From JAEUJM01 sp041918615 (GTDB lineage Bacteria > Actinomycetota > Acidimicrobiia > Acidimicrobiales > DATDAH01), in contig JAYRVH010000017.1 in NCBI GenBank assembly GCA_041918615.1, forward strand, positions 83,448-147,447: a DNA stretch of 64,000 nt, given 5' to 3'. The notes below the pieces were generated by a model, which was not told the DNA's origin, made no database searches, and worked only from the letters and a program-made list of their open reading frames with translations. This document shows, piece after piece, positions 52,361-61,054 of this stretch (position 1 is its first letter; each line of letters opens with the position of its first letter). The position numbers were made by a program, and so were the translations under genes.

Positions 52361-53154
52361 CGCCGCCAAGCGGAGCGGAGGGGGCGCCTGCGGGCATGGT
52401 CCGGTACGAGGTCGACGGCCCGGTGGCCGTGGTCACGATCGACCGACCCGAGGTGCGCAACGCCGTCGACGGGCCCACCGCCCGACAGTTGGCCGAGGCG
52501 TTCCGCCGGTTCGAGGCGGACGACGACCTCGCCGTGGCCGTGCTCACCGGGGACGACGGCACGTTCTGTGCCGGCGCGGACCTCAAGGCCATCAGCGACG
52601 GCCGCGGCAACCGCGCGACCAGGGACGGCGACGGCCCGTTGGGCCCCACGCGGATGCTGCTGTCCAAGCCTGTCATCGCCGCCGTGGAGGGCCACGCCGT
52701 GGCCGGTGGCCTCGAGCTGGCCCTATGGTGCGACCTGCGGGTGGCGGCCACCGACGCGGTGTTCGGGGTCTACTGCCGGCGTTGGGGCGTGCCCCTCATC
52801 GACGGGGGCACGGTGCGCCTCCCCCGCCTCATCGGCCACAGCCACGCGCTCGACCTGATCCTCACCGGACGGGGCGTGTCGGGTGACGAGGCCCACCGCA
52901 TGGGCCTCGTCAACCGGCTGGTCGCTCCGGGCGAGGCCCGAGCCGAGGCGATCGCCCTGGCCCACCGGTTGGCGGCCTTCCCGCAGCACTGCCTGCGGTC
53001 CGACCGCGAGTCCAGCTACCGGCAGTGGGGCCTCTCGATCGACGACGCCCTCGTCGTCGAGACCGAGCTCGGCCTCGACGTCCTGCGATCCGGCGAGAGC
53101 CTGGCGGGGGCCATGCGCTTCGCCGGGGGCGAGGGTCGGCACGGCCGGTTCTGA
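52357..53154 (+). CDS. Enoyl-CoA hydratase/isomerase family protein
   Basis: A 265-residue crotonase-fold enzyme. Motifs include VTIDRPEVRNAVDG, GTFCAGADLKAIS (oxyanion hole), AAVEGHAVAGGLELALWCDL and VYCRRWGVPLIDGGTVRLPR. In the position of the second catalytic glutamate of true hydratases the sequence reads G-G, so hydration activity is not certain and isomerase, hydrolase or other crotonase chemistry is possible. GTG start at 52357 overlaps the upstream stop; an ATG at 52396 would begin at MVRYEVDGPVAV. Confidence 0.87.
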   Translation: MTPPSGAEGAPAGMVRYEVDGPVAVVTIDRPEVRNAVDGPTARQLAEAFRRFEADDDLAVAVLTGDDGTFCAGADLKAISDGRGNRATRDGDGPLGPTRMLLSKPVIAAVEGHAVAGGLELALWCDLRVAATDAVFGVYCRRWGVPLIDGGTVRLPRLIGHSHALDLILTGRGVSGDEAHRMGLVNRLVAPGEARAEAIALAHRLAAFPQHCLRSDRESSYRQWGLSIDDALVVETELGLDVLRSGESLAGAMRFAGGEGRHGRF

Positions 53155-53161
53155 CGCACCG

Positions 53162-54637
53162 TCAGGGGGTTTGGTGGCGTTGGCGGTCGGTGGGCTCGGC
53201 GCAGCAGAACCAGGGCTCACTGAGCCGCGGCGTGCGCGCCCATGCATCGGCCAGCGCAACCGGGTCGAGGTCGGTGCGATCCGGCACACCTGCGGCGGCA
53301 CGCACCGCGCCGTCGATGGCGAGGTAGGTGACCCACGGCGGCTCGTCGGCGGCGGTGTGCCGCTCGACCAGCGCCGCCAGTTCGGCCTGGAGGGCGTCGC
53401 TCCGGGGATCGGCGGAGGACCATGACCAGCTGAGGTGCTCGGCGTCGTACCCACCGAGGTGGGGAGGCAGGTCGGGGTGGTCGAGCAGGAGCGAGCCGTC
53501 CGGGAGCAGGAGCCGGATCGTGTACTGCACGGGGTCGACGTTGGCGGCCAGGCCGTGGTCGGCGACGAAGTCGAGCAGCGCCACCAGATCGTGGGGAGTG
53601 GACCACGGGGTGAAGGGCATCCACGACGGCCGGACCTCGATGCCGTGGCTCCGCAGCAGGGTGACGGCCGCCGCCTCGTCCGCCGCGGTGTGACCCTTGT
53701 CGAGGCGCACCAGCGTGGCCTCGTCGACCGCCTCGAAGGCCGACACCACGAACAGGCAGCCGGCCGAGGCGAGCTCGGCCCACAGGTCGTGGTGGCGGAG
53801 CACGAGCTCGACCTTGGTGGTGAGGTCGAAGGTGAGGTCGGGATGGCGTTCGTGGACCGCCCGAACCACCCGGCACGCGTGTGGCGGGCTGTTGAGGAAG
53901 TCGGGGTCGCCGAAGGTGAGGTGCCGGGCCCCGGCCGCGACCAACTGGTCGACATCGCCGACCACCACTTCCTCCGCGACGGTCCTGACCCGGCCGTCGT
54001 AGACCGTGGGCACCGGGCAATGCCGGCAGCGGAACGAGCACCCGTGGCTCGCCTCGGTGTACCCGACCGTGCGGCGCTCGTCGCCCACGACCAGATGGGC
54101 ATAGCGGTCGAGGGGCGGCAACAGGTCGCGGGCCGGCAGGCGGAACGACGACCGGCCGAGCTGCACGATCTGGCCCCGAGCGGCACCCTCGACCCCGCCG
54201 GACGCGCCCTCGCCCGAGCTGGCCGCTCCCCCGCCCGACGCTCCCCCGCCCGACGCTCCCCCGGCGGCCCAGGCCACCAGCGCGGGCTCGTACTCGCCGG
54301 CGAAGGCGGCATCGACCAGCGACCCGACCGTGCGGTCCGATCCCACCGGCGCATACAAGCCGTACACGGCCACGGGGAGCGCGGGGTGGGCCGAACGCAC
54401 CTGCGCCGCGGCTTCGAGGGCCAACCGCGTGGCCGTGTGCATGGGCGCCGAGAACGCGACCCGGTCGGCCCAGGCCAGCACCTCGGCGTCGAGCCCGTCC
54501 AACGACAGGTCGAGCGCCCGGACCTCGTGCCCGGCCGCACGCAGCGCTGCTGCCGGCGAAGCCACGTGGAGCGGCTGGTGGCCGAGCTCGTAGGTGGACA
54601 CGAGCAGGACACGGTCGCAAACGCGAGCGTCAGTCAT
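53162..54637 (-). CDS. B12-binding-type radical SAM protein with CCAEP tail
   Basis: A 491-residue enzyme. Residues about 8-125 resemble a cobalamin-binding domain (VLLVSTYELGHQPLHVASPA) without an obvious D-x-H-x-x-G. A Gly/Ala/Ser linker (about 127-158) separates it from the radical SAM core, whose cluster motif is CSFRCRHC (CxxxCxxC, about residue 200). HLTFGDPDFLNSPPH is another core motif. Near the C-terminus FCCAEP places Cys 478-479 before Ala-Glu-Pro. A radical SAM family exists in which this tail is CUAEP with selenocysteine; here both codons are TGC. The ATG overlaps the ATP-grasp stop by 8 bases. The substrate is unknown. Confidence 0.85.
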   Translation of the reverse strand: MTDARVCDRVLLVSTYELGHQPLHVASPAAALRAAGHEVRALDLSLDGLDAEVLAWADRVAFSAPMHTATRLALEAAAQVRSAHPALPVAVYGLYAPVGSDRTVGSLVDAAFAGEYEPALVAWAAGGASGGGASGGGAASSGEGASGGVEGAARGQIVQLGRSSFRLPARDLLPPLDRYAHLVVGDERRTVGYTEASHGCSFRCRHCPVPTVYDGRVRTVAEEVVVGDVDQLVAAGARHLTFGDPDFLNSPPHACRVVRAVHERHPDLTFDLTTKVELVLRHHDLWAELASAGCLFVVSAFEAVDEATLVRLDKGHTAADEAAAVTLLRSHGIEVRPSWMPFTPWSTPHDLVALLDFVADHGLAANVDPVQYTIRLLLPDGSLLLDHPDLPPHLGGYDAEHLSWSWSSADPRSDALQAELAALVERHTAADEPPWVTYLAIDGAVRAAAGVPDRTDLDPVALADAWARTPRLSEPWFCCAEPTDRQRHQTP

Positions 54638-55871
54638 CGATGACGATGTCCAGCCGGCGGTGCGCCGTACGCAGGGAGCGCTCGACGGCGCCGGCCGTCT
54701 CGGCGCGGGCGAAGACGAAGCCGAGATAGCGGTCGCCCTCGGGAAGCGTCTGCACCAGGCGGCCCTTGGGCACCGTGATCTCGAGGCCCACCACGCCGTC
54801 GACGGCGCGAGCGCGCTCGATGCCGCCGACGGAGCGCAGGACTCCTGTGCGTGGGATGGGCAGCATCATCACGCCCGCGGCCAGCGCCTCGCGCCGGATG
54901 TGGTCGAGCGGCCGGCCGAGGGCGTGAGCCAGGATCAGCTCCTCGAGCGACACGCCCGCGCCGAATCGAAGCGTGCGCGCGCACAGGCCGCCGATGGACC
55001 GCGCCGCCACCTCGATCAGCCAGACCCGGCCGTCGTGCAGGCGGACCTCGGCGTGCACGGGTCCCTCGGTCAGGCCGAGGGCGGACGAGGCCTGCGCGAC
55101 CGTGGCCGCGACCGCGTCGAGCGTGGCCGCCGGGCACGACGAGGGCGTGACGTAGATCGTCTCCTCGAAGAACGGCCCGTCGAGCGGGTCGGGCTTGTCG
55201 AAGACCGCCAGCACCTCGAGGACACCGTCACGCAGCAGCCCCTCGACCGCGAGCTCCGGGCCGGGCACGAACGATTCGACGAGCAACGTGGGCGCCTCGC
55301 CGGCACCGGCGTCGATCGCAATGGCCCGAGACCGGGCCGCTGCCGCGATCGCACCGGCTCGGTCGTCGGCGCGGATGACTCCCCGACTGGCGGACAGGCC
55401 GGTGGGCTTGACCACGCACGGGAAGCCCACCCCCCGGGCCACGGCTCCGGCATCGTCGTCCGCGGCGAGCACTGCGAAGGCGGGCTGGCACAACCCCTGC
55501 GCAGCGAGGGCGGTGCGCATCGAGGCCTTGTCGTGGGTGCGGGCCACGGCGGAGGGCGGGTTGTGCGACAGCCCCAGCCGCTCGGCCGCCAGGGCCGCCA
55601 CCATCGCGCCCGGATCGTCCACGGCCACCACGGCGTCGATCGGCGAGCGGGCATGCAGATCGGCGATGGCGGCCACCGCCGTATCGGGACGGTCCAACGG
55701 CACCACCAACGCACGGTCGTCCATGGCATCGGCCATCGCCTGGCGGTGCTCGGAGCCCACGACCACCTCGACACCGAGGTGAGCGGCCGCCGTCACGAAG
55801 TCCTCGGCCCGGTAGGTGGCGGTCGGCAACAGAAGGAGGACCCGGGCCACCCCCTTATCATGGCGACTCAT
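54630..55871 (-). CDS. ATP-grasp domain protein
   Basis: A 413-residue ligase-like protein. An N-terminal pre-ATP-grasp domain (ARVLLLLPTATYRAEDFV) is followed by ATP-grasp motifs FPCVVKPTGLSASRGV, LLVESFVPGPELAVEGLL and HAEVRLHDGRVWLIEVAARS. ATP-grasp enzymes join a carboxylate to an amine or thiol through an acyl phosphate. It is directly upstream of, and overlaps, the CCAEP radical SAM gene, suggesting a two-enzyme pathway. The ATG at 55871 overlaps the start of the divergent NfuA-like gene; a GTG at 55850 is an alternative start. Confidence 0.87.
   Translation of the reverse strand: MSRHDKGVARVLLLLPTATYRAEDFVTAAAHLGVEVVVGSEHRQAMADAMDDRALVVPLDRPDTAVAAIADLHARSPIDAVVAVDDPGAMVAALAAERLGLSHNPPSAVARTHDKASMRTALAAQGLCQPAFAVLAADDDAGAVARGVGFPCVVKPTGLSASRGVIRADDRAGAIAAAARSRAIAIDAGAGEAPTLLVESFVPGPELAVEGLLRDGVLEVLAVFDKPDPLDGPFFEETIYVTPSSCPAATLDAVAATVAQASSALGLTEGPVHAEVRLHDGRVWLIEVAARSIGGLCARTLRFGAGVSLEELILAHALGRPLDHIRREALAAGVMMLPIPRTGVLRSVGGIERARAVDGVVGLEITVPKGRLVQTLPEGDRYLGFVFARAETAGAVERSLRTAHRRLDIVIDD
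55856..55870 (+). promoter_or_regulatory. Probable -10 element for a leaderless NfuA-like mRNA
   Basis: TATCAT at 55856-55861 ends 8 bases before the ATG at 55870, the spacing expected if transcription begins at or next to the start codon. No Shine-Dalgarno lies before that ATG. Leaderless messages are common in actinobacteria. The divergent ATP-grasp start lies on the same bases. Confidence 0.45.
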
Positions 55872-56523
55872 GGACGCAGAACCGACCGACGTGGAAGCGC
55901 CGCTGTTCTCGGTGACCGACAAGGCCCGGAAGCGGGTGCAGGAGATCCGTGCCGAAGAGGCCGATCCCGACGATCTCGCGCTCTGGGTCGAGGTGATCGG
56001 CGTGGCCGGCACCGACTACTCGTACGACATCTACTTCCAGGCCCTGGCCGAGGCCGACCCGGACGATGTGCAGGTCACCCATGACGACCTCACCGTCGTG
56101 ATCCCCGCCGACAGCGTCGACCGCCTCCGCGGTGCGACGCTCGACATGTCACGCGACCTGCTCAGCCCGGGCATGGTCATGAAGAACCCCAACCAGCCCC
56201 CGCAGCCGACCAGCCCGGCCATGAGCGGGCCACCGCCCGATCTCAGTGGCGACGTCGAGCAGCGGATCCTGGCGGTGCTCGAACAGCAGATCAACCCCAG
56301 CATCGCCTCGCACGGCGGGCGCGCCGATCTCGTCGCGGTCGAGGTCGACATCGCCTACCTCCGCCTGAGCGGCGGGTGCCAGGGCTGCGGGATGGCCTCG
56401 GTCACCCTCAGCCAGGGCATCGAGGGCGCCCTCCGCGGGGCCGTCCCCGAGATCCTCCAGGTCATCGACGTCACCGACCACGCCAGTGGCTCCAACCCCT
56501 ACTACGAGGCCGCCAAGAAATGA
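55870..56523 (+). CDS. nfuA: NfuA-like Fe-S biogenesis protein (degenerate A-type plus NifU C-terminal domain)
   Basis: A 217-residue protein. Residues about 12-105 resemble an A-type (IscA/HesB) scaffold but lack its cysteines, as in E. coli NfuA. Residues about 125-205 are a NifU C-terminal domain with QRILAVLEQQINPSIASHGG and the cluster-binding CQGC (Cys 170 and 173). It probably carries a [4Fe-4S] cluster to target enzymes; the adjacent radical SAM protein would be a plausible client. It is coupled by ATGA to the DUF169 gene. Confidence 0.88.
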   Translation: MDAEPTDVEAPLFSVTDKARKRVQEIRAEEADPDDLALWVEVIGVAGTDYSYDIYFQALAEADPDDVQVTHDDLTVVIPADSVDRLRGATLDMSRDLLSPGMVMKNPNQPPQPTSPAMSGPPPDLSGDVEQRILAVLEQQINPSIASHGGRADLVAVEVDIAYLRLSGGCQGCGMASVTLSQGIEGALRGAVPEILQVIDVTDHASGSNPYYEAAKK

Positions 56524-57266
56524 CCCCCACCTCCGCCACGACCTCGTCCGGCATCGACTGGGCCGGCCTCGCGAGTCGCCTCGATGCCGCCCTGCACCCG
56601 ACGGCGGCACCGATCGCCATCACCTTCTCCGCCGAGGTGCCCGAAGGGGTGGCCGCCTTCGATGCGCCGATGGCCCAGCCCGCCGCCGACGGCCGGACCG
56701 GGCGGGTGCCCGCCGGCTGTGTCTTCTGGATGAAGGGCACCGACACGACGTTCTCCACCGTTGCCGCCGACCATGGCAATTGCTCCGTGGGCAGCCTCAC
56801 CCACGGCTTCAAGACGCTCGACGAGGTCGCCGGCAACAGCGATGTCGCCGCGCTGCTCGACAGCGGCTGGGTGACCATGGACGTGGTCCCCCAGATTCCC
56901 GTCGTGACCGAACGCCCCGGCGCGGTCACCTACGGCCCGCTCGCCGAGACGCCCTTCGACCCCGACGTGGTGCTGGTGCGGCTCACCGCCAAGTCGCTCA
57001 TGGTGCTGTCCGACGCGCTGCCCGGCCTGAAGATCGAGGGCAAGCCGCAGTGCCACATCGTGGCCATGGCCAAGGAGAACGGCGAGGTGGCGGCCAGCGT
57101 CGGGTGCATGCTCAGCCGGGTGCGCACCGCCATGCCCAGCACCGAGACCACGTGCGCCATCCCCGCGTCCCGCCTCGCCGAGGTGGTCGACAGGTTGGAG
57201 GCCACCGCCGCCACCGATGCCGTCGTGGCCGGTTACGCCGCCGAGGACGCCCGCCGCTTCGGTTGA
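56520..57266 (+). CDS. DUF169 domain protein
   Basis: A 248-residue protein of the DUF169/COG2043 group. Conserved cysteines appear in VPAGCVFWMKG, HGNCSVGSLTHG, KPQCHIVAMAK, and ASVGCMLSRVRT plus TTCAIPA, a set that could bind a metal or Fe-S cluster. Function is not established for the family. Its coupling to the NfuA-like gene (ATGA) supports a link to iron-sulfur chemistry. It is convergent, with 10 bp between stops, to the thiolase gene. Confidence 0.82.
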   Translation: MTPTSATTSSGIDWAGLASRLDAALHPTAAPIAITFSAEVPEGVAAFDAPMAQPAADGRTGRVPAGCVFWMKGTDTTFSTVAADHGNCSVGSLTHGFKTLDEVAGNSDVAALLDSGWVTMDVVPQIPVVTERPGAVTYGPLAETPFDPDVVLVRLTAKSLMVLSDALPGLKIEGKPQCHIVAMAKENGEVAASVGCMLSRVRTAMPSTETTCAIPASRLAEVVDRLEATAATDAVVAGYAAEDARRFG

Positions 57267-57276
57267 ACCGCCCGGG

Positions 57277-58485
57277 TCAGAGCTTCTCGATGATCATGGC
57301 CATGCCCTGGCCACCGCCGACGCACATGGTCTCGAGGCCGATGCTCTTGCCGGCGTCCTCGAGGCCGTTGATGAGCGTGGTGGTGATGCGGGCACCTGTC
57401 ATGCCGAAGGGGTGACCGAGGGCGATGGCGCCACCGTTCACGTTGAGCTTGTCGAAGTCGATGCCCAGCTCGTCGGCCGAGGGGATCACCTGGGCGGCGA
57501 AGGCCTCGTTGATCTCGAACAGGTCGACGTCGTCCACGGTCATGCCGGCGCGGGCGAGCGCCTGGCGAGATGCCTCGATGGGGCCGAGGCCCATGATCTC
57601 GGGGTTGAGGCCAGAGACGCCGGTGCTGACCACCCGGGCGAGCGGCGTGATGCCCAGCTCGGCGGCCTTGGTGTCACTCATCACGACGAGGGCGGCGGCG
57701 CCGTCGTTGAGCGGGCAGGCGTTGCCGGCGGTGACCTGGCCGTCGGGGCGGAACACCGGCTTCAGCTCGGCCAGCTTCTCCTTGGTGGTGCCGGGGCGGG
57801 GACCGTCGTCCTTCGAGGCCACGGTGCCGTCGGGCAGGTTGATCGGCGTGATCTCGCGCTCGAAGAAGCCGCGCTCCTGGGAGGCGACGGCCCGTTGCTG
57901 CGACAGGGCCGCGAACTCGTCCATGCGCTCGCGGGACACGTTCTTGTACTGCACCACGTTCTCGGCGGTCTCGCCCATGGCGATGTAGACGTCGGGTAGC
58001 CCGGCCGGGGGCGCCCAGGGATCGGACCCACCCGCGGAGCGATCAGCCGTGCGCTTCATCGAGTCGGCGAACAGGTTGTTGGTGCTGCCGGGCATGCCGT
58101 CGGACATGCCGCCCATGAATCGGCTGACGGTCTCGACGCCGGCCGAGATGAACACGTCACCCTCGCCCGCCCGGATGGCGTGCATCGCCATGCGGGTGGT
58201 CTGCAGCGACGACGAGCAGTAGCGGTTCACCGTCGTGCCCGGCACGTCGCCCAGGCCGGCGAGGATCGCCACCACCCGCCCGATGTTGTAGCCCGACTCA
58301 CCGGCGGGCTGGCCACAACCCATGATGAGGTCCTCGATGAGGGTGGGATCGAGGTCTGGCACCTGCTGGAGCACGGCGGTGACCACCTGGGCGGCGAGGT
58401 CGTCGGGGCGCATGTCGACGAGCGACCCCTTGTTGGCGCGGCCGATGGGGCTCCGCGTGGCGGCGACGATCACGGCTTCGGGCAT
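57277..58485 (-). CDS. Acetyl-CoA acetyltransferase/thiolase
   Basis: A 402-residue thiolase. The acyl-accepting cysteine is Cys 90 in VNRYCSSSLQTT; the catalytic pair is His 358 in GHPFGMTGAR and Cys 388 in CVGGGQGMAM. The start MPEAVIVAATRSPIGRANKG is family-like and GAGG ahead of the ATG (GAGGAG at 6 bases) supports it. It degrades 3-ketoacyl-CoA or condenses acetyl-CoA; being a FadA-type sequence, beta-oxidation is likely. Enoyl-CoA hydratase genes lie at 52357 and 60228, not adjacent. Confidence 0.94.
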   Translation of the reverse strand: MPEAVIVAATRSPIGRANKGSLVDMRPDDLAAQVVTAVLQQVPDLDPTLIEDLIMGCGQPAGESGYNIGRVVAILAGLGDVPGTTVNRYCSSSLQTTRMAMHAIRAGEGDVFISAGVETVSRFMGGMSDGMPGSTNNLFADSMKRTADRSAGGSDPWAPPAGLPDVYIAMGETAENVVQYKNVSRERMDEFAALSQQRAVASQERGFFEREITPINLPDGTVASKDDGPRPGTTKEKLAELKPVFRPDGQVTAGNACPLNDGAAALVVMSDTKAAELGITPLARVVSTGVSGLNPEIMGLGPIEASRQALARAGMTVDDVDLFEINEAFAAQVIPSADELGIDFDKLNVNGGAIALGHPFGMTGARITTTLINGLEDAGKSIGLETMCVGGGQGMAMIIEKL

Positions 58486-58566
58486 CAGGGTCTCCTCGGG
58501 GGGTGCTCAGACAGGCCTCCGACGGTATCCGGGGCCACCCGCCCCCACCAAGGCCGCCGGCGCGAT

Positions 58567-60084
58567 TCAGGTGACGACCGGGTCGCCGAGGGGGACGAAG
58601 CCGCTCGTGGGGTGGTCGTGGCCCCGCAGGACGAGGTCGCCCCACTCGACCCAGAGGGCCCGCTCGCCCGGGCAGGCGGCCTCGACGGCCGACCGGCTGG
58701 CCATGACCCGTTGCGGGATCCGCTTGGCCTCATCGGTGAGCCGGGCGGCCTCGTTCACCGGCTCACCGATCAGGGTGTACTCGTAGCGCTCCTCGGCGCC
58801 GACATTGCCGGCGACCACCCGGCCCGACGACACGCCGATGCCGGCGTCGAGTGCCGGCCACGCCTCGGCGAGGGCCACGACCGCCGCCCGCAGCTCACGT
58901 GCGGCCCGCAATGCCCGCTCGGCATGGTCGGGCTGCTCGCCTGGCGCGCCGAACACGCACATGGCACCGTCGCCCTCGAACTTGTTCACCCAACCCCCGG
59001 CCTCGGTGACCACCCGCACCGTGGCGTCGAAGAGGGCGTTGAGCATGGCCACCATCTGCACCGGCGCGAGCTCGGCCGCCAGCCGGGTGCTCGCGATCAC
59101 ATCGACGAACAGGGCGCTGGCGCTTCGGGCCTGGGCCGACAGCCCGGCCTGTTCGTGCTGGGCGATCCGGGCGACCTCGACGCCGACGTGGCGGCCGAAC
59201 AGGTCCTCGAGGTGTTGGCGCTCGCGGAGCCCGGCGACCATCTCGTTGAAGCCGGCCTGCAGGTTGCCGATCTCACCCCCGTCGTTCACCGGGACCGCCG
59301 CATCGAGGTCGCCCTCTGCCACCTCGCCGAGCGCACCCCGCAGGTCCTCGAGCGGCTCGGCGACCGAGCCCGCCGTGGCCCAGAGGAGCAGGCCGCCGCC
59401 GCCCAGCACCACCAGGCAGAGGAACGCCACCGAGACCCGCAGGTTGCCCGTGACGTCACGGGGCCCGACGAGCACCAGCAGGATGCCGCACACGGGCAGT
59501 GCGGAGCCGAGCAACCAGCCGAGGAGCAGCCGCATGGTGATCGACAGGCGGCGGGCCCGGCCCGGGCGCTCGCCCGTCAGGGCGCGGGCGAAGAGCGGTC
59601 GGAGGGTCTGCTCGATCAGCAGGTACCCGATGGCGCAGGTGATCAGGCCGCCGATCAGGAGGGCGAGCACGACCCGGCCGACGGCCAGGCCGGGCGCGCC
59701 GAGCGCAGCCATCAAGACGCCGAACACCACCGCGGCGGCAACCCAGTGGCCGAACGAGCGCACGGCCAGCCGCCACGGGAGTCGCAGCACCTGTTCCCGC
59801 TCGACGGGCGTGGCCGGCCGGTCCGCGGCCAGCCACTCCTCGACGGGGCGGAGTTGCCGACGCAGGTTGAGGGTGCCGTCGATGGCGCTCAGTGCAAAGC
59901 CGAGGACGACCACCGTCACGATCACGCCGAGGTACTCGTCGATCGACGCGGAGGGCGGGTTGACCCGGACGAGGTAGACGTACTCGAGCAGCGCGCCGAT
60001 CAAGGTGGCGCTCGTGAAACGCAGGCTCGCGACGGTGGTCAGCCGCCGACCCCGACCCTCGACCTGCTCGCTTCGCCGCCGCAC
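58567..60084 (-). CDS. Class III adenylate/guanylate cyclase with membrane and HAMP domains
   Basis: A 505-residue protein. Six predicted helices (about 15-245) precede a HAMP segment (VAEPLEDLRGALGEVAEGD, about 250-300) and a cyclase domain. The metal-binding aspartates lie in LFVDVIASTRLA and NKFEGDGAMCVF, the Lys of NKFEGD fits adenine recognition, and YTLIGEPVNEAARL supplies the transition-state Asn and Arg. This architecture equals M. tuberculosis Rv1318c-Rv1320c. It would make cAMP in response to an unknown membrane signal. GTG start at 60084. Confidence 0.92.
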   Translation of the reverse strand: MRRRSEQVEGRGRRLTTVASLRFTSATLIGALLEYVYLVRVNPPSASIDEYLGVIVTVVVLGFALSAIDGTLNLRRQLRPVEEWLAADRPATPVEREQVLRLPWRLAVRSFGHWVAAAVVFGVLMAALGAPGLAVGRVVLALLIGGLITCAIGYLLIEQTLRPLFARALTGERPGRARRLSITMRLLLGWLLGSALPVCGILLVLVGPRDVTGNLRVSVAFLCLVVLGGGGLLLWATAGSVAEPLEDLRGALGEVAEGDLDAAVPVNDGGEIGNLQAGFNEMVAGLRERQHLEDLFGRHVGVEVARIAQHEQAGLSAQARSASALFVDVIASTRLAAELAPVQMVAMLNALFDATVRVVTEAGGWVNKFEGDGAMCVFGAPGEQPDHAERALRAARELRAAVVALAEAWPALDAGIGVSSGRVVAGNVGAEERYEYTLIGEPVNEAARLTDEAKRIPQRVMASRSAVEAACPGERALWVEWGDLVLRGHDHPTSGFVPLGDPVVT

Positions 60085-60227
60085 GACCAGCGACGCTATC
60101 GGGGCAGGGACGGCGCAGCCGGGGCCGGCCGGTTCGGCGACCGGCCCCGTCCACGCAGCCTCGTGAGCGGGGCGTGGGCGAAGCCGATCCCGTGGGGCCC
60201 GGTCGACGCTGTCGTACGCTCGGCGTC

Positions 60228-61013
60228 GTGGGAGACATCAGCGACACGGTCGGCTTCGCGCTCGACGGGCACGTGGCCACCATCACCTACCAACGCCCCG
60301 CCGCGCTCAACGCCATCAACGGCGAGATGCGCCAGGCCCTCAACGCCGCATGGACGAGGTTCCAGGAGGACGAGGAGGCGTGGGTGGCCGTCGTCACGGG
60401 CGCCGGACGCGCCTTCTGCGCCGGCGCGGACCTTCGCGACGGGGAGGGGTCGGCGGGCACCTGGCCCGGCTCGTTCTGGGAGATCCCCACGGCCAACTCG
60501 TTCGAGAGCGGCTGGGAGATCTGGAAGCCCACCATCGCCGCGGTGAACGGCCACTGCCTGGGCTACGGGCTCACGGCCGTCGCCGCGTGCGACTTCGTGA
60601 TCGCGTCGGAACGCGCCACCTTCGGGTTCCCCGAGGTGGGCATCGGGGTGCCCACCATCGTCGGGGCGATCCGGCTGCCGGGGCGGGTGGGGTGGGCCAA
60701 CGCCATGGAGTTGCTGCTCACCGGCGACCGCATCGACGCCGAGCGCGCCCTGGAGATCGGGCTGGCCTGGAAGGTCGTCCCCCACGATTCGCTGATCGAC
60801 GAGGCCCGGGCCCTCGCCGATCGGCTCTGCCGCGCCGCCCCGCTGGCGGCTCGCGCCACCAAGGAGATGGCCTGGCGCGGCCAACGCCTGCCCTTCACCG
60901 ACGCCGTCCGCTTCGGCGAGACCATGCGGCGGGTGGCTGCCCGCACCGAGGACGCCGCCGAGGGCCGGGCCGCGGCCGTCGAGCGGCGAGCGCCGCAGTG
61001 GCGCGGCCGCTGA
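60228..61013 (+). CDS. Enoyl-CoA hydratase/isomerase family protein
   Basis: A 261-residue crotonase. ITYQRPAALNAINGEMRQAL starts the fold, AFCAGADLRDGEG forms the oxyanion hole, IAAVNGHCLGYGLTAVAACD and FGFPEVGIGVPTIVGAIRLP carry the catalytic region; one glutamate (PEVGIG) is present where hydratases have their first, and the second is not obvious. The GTG at 60228 is the start nearest the fold and is divergent from the cyclase gene across about 143 bp. Confidence 0.9.
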   Translation: MGDISDTVGFALDGHVATITYQRPAALNAINGEMRQALNAAWTRFQEDEEAWVAVVTGAGRAFCAGADLRDGEGSAGTWPGSFWEIPTANSFESGWEIWKPTIAAVNGHCLGYGLTAVAACDFVIASERATFGFPEVGIGVPTIVGAIRLPGRVGWANAMELLLTGDRIDAERALEIGLAWKVVPHDSLIDEARALADRLCRAAPLAARATKEMAWRGQRLPFTDAVRFGETMRRVAARTEDAAEGRAAAVERRAPQWRGR

Positions 61014-61054
61014 CCCGTCGACCCCCCGATGGCGACCGCTCGGAGGTGTGACCG

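Noticed and set aside
53201..53206. Selenocysteine in the CCAEP tail
   Set aside because: Both codons are TGC, so the protein carries two cysteines, not Sec.
58180..60546. 788-aa plus-strand frame over the thiolase, cyclase and enoyl-CoA hydratase region
   Set aside because: Crosses three genes with clear motifs in other frames; low-complexity composition.
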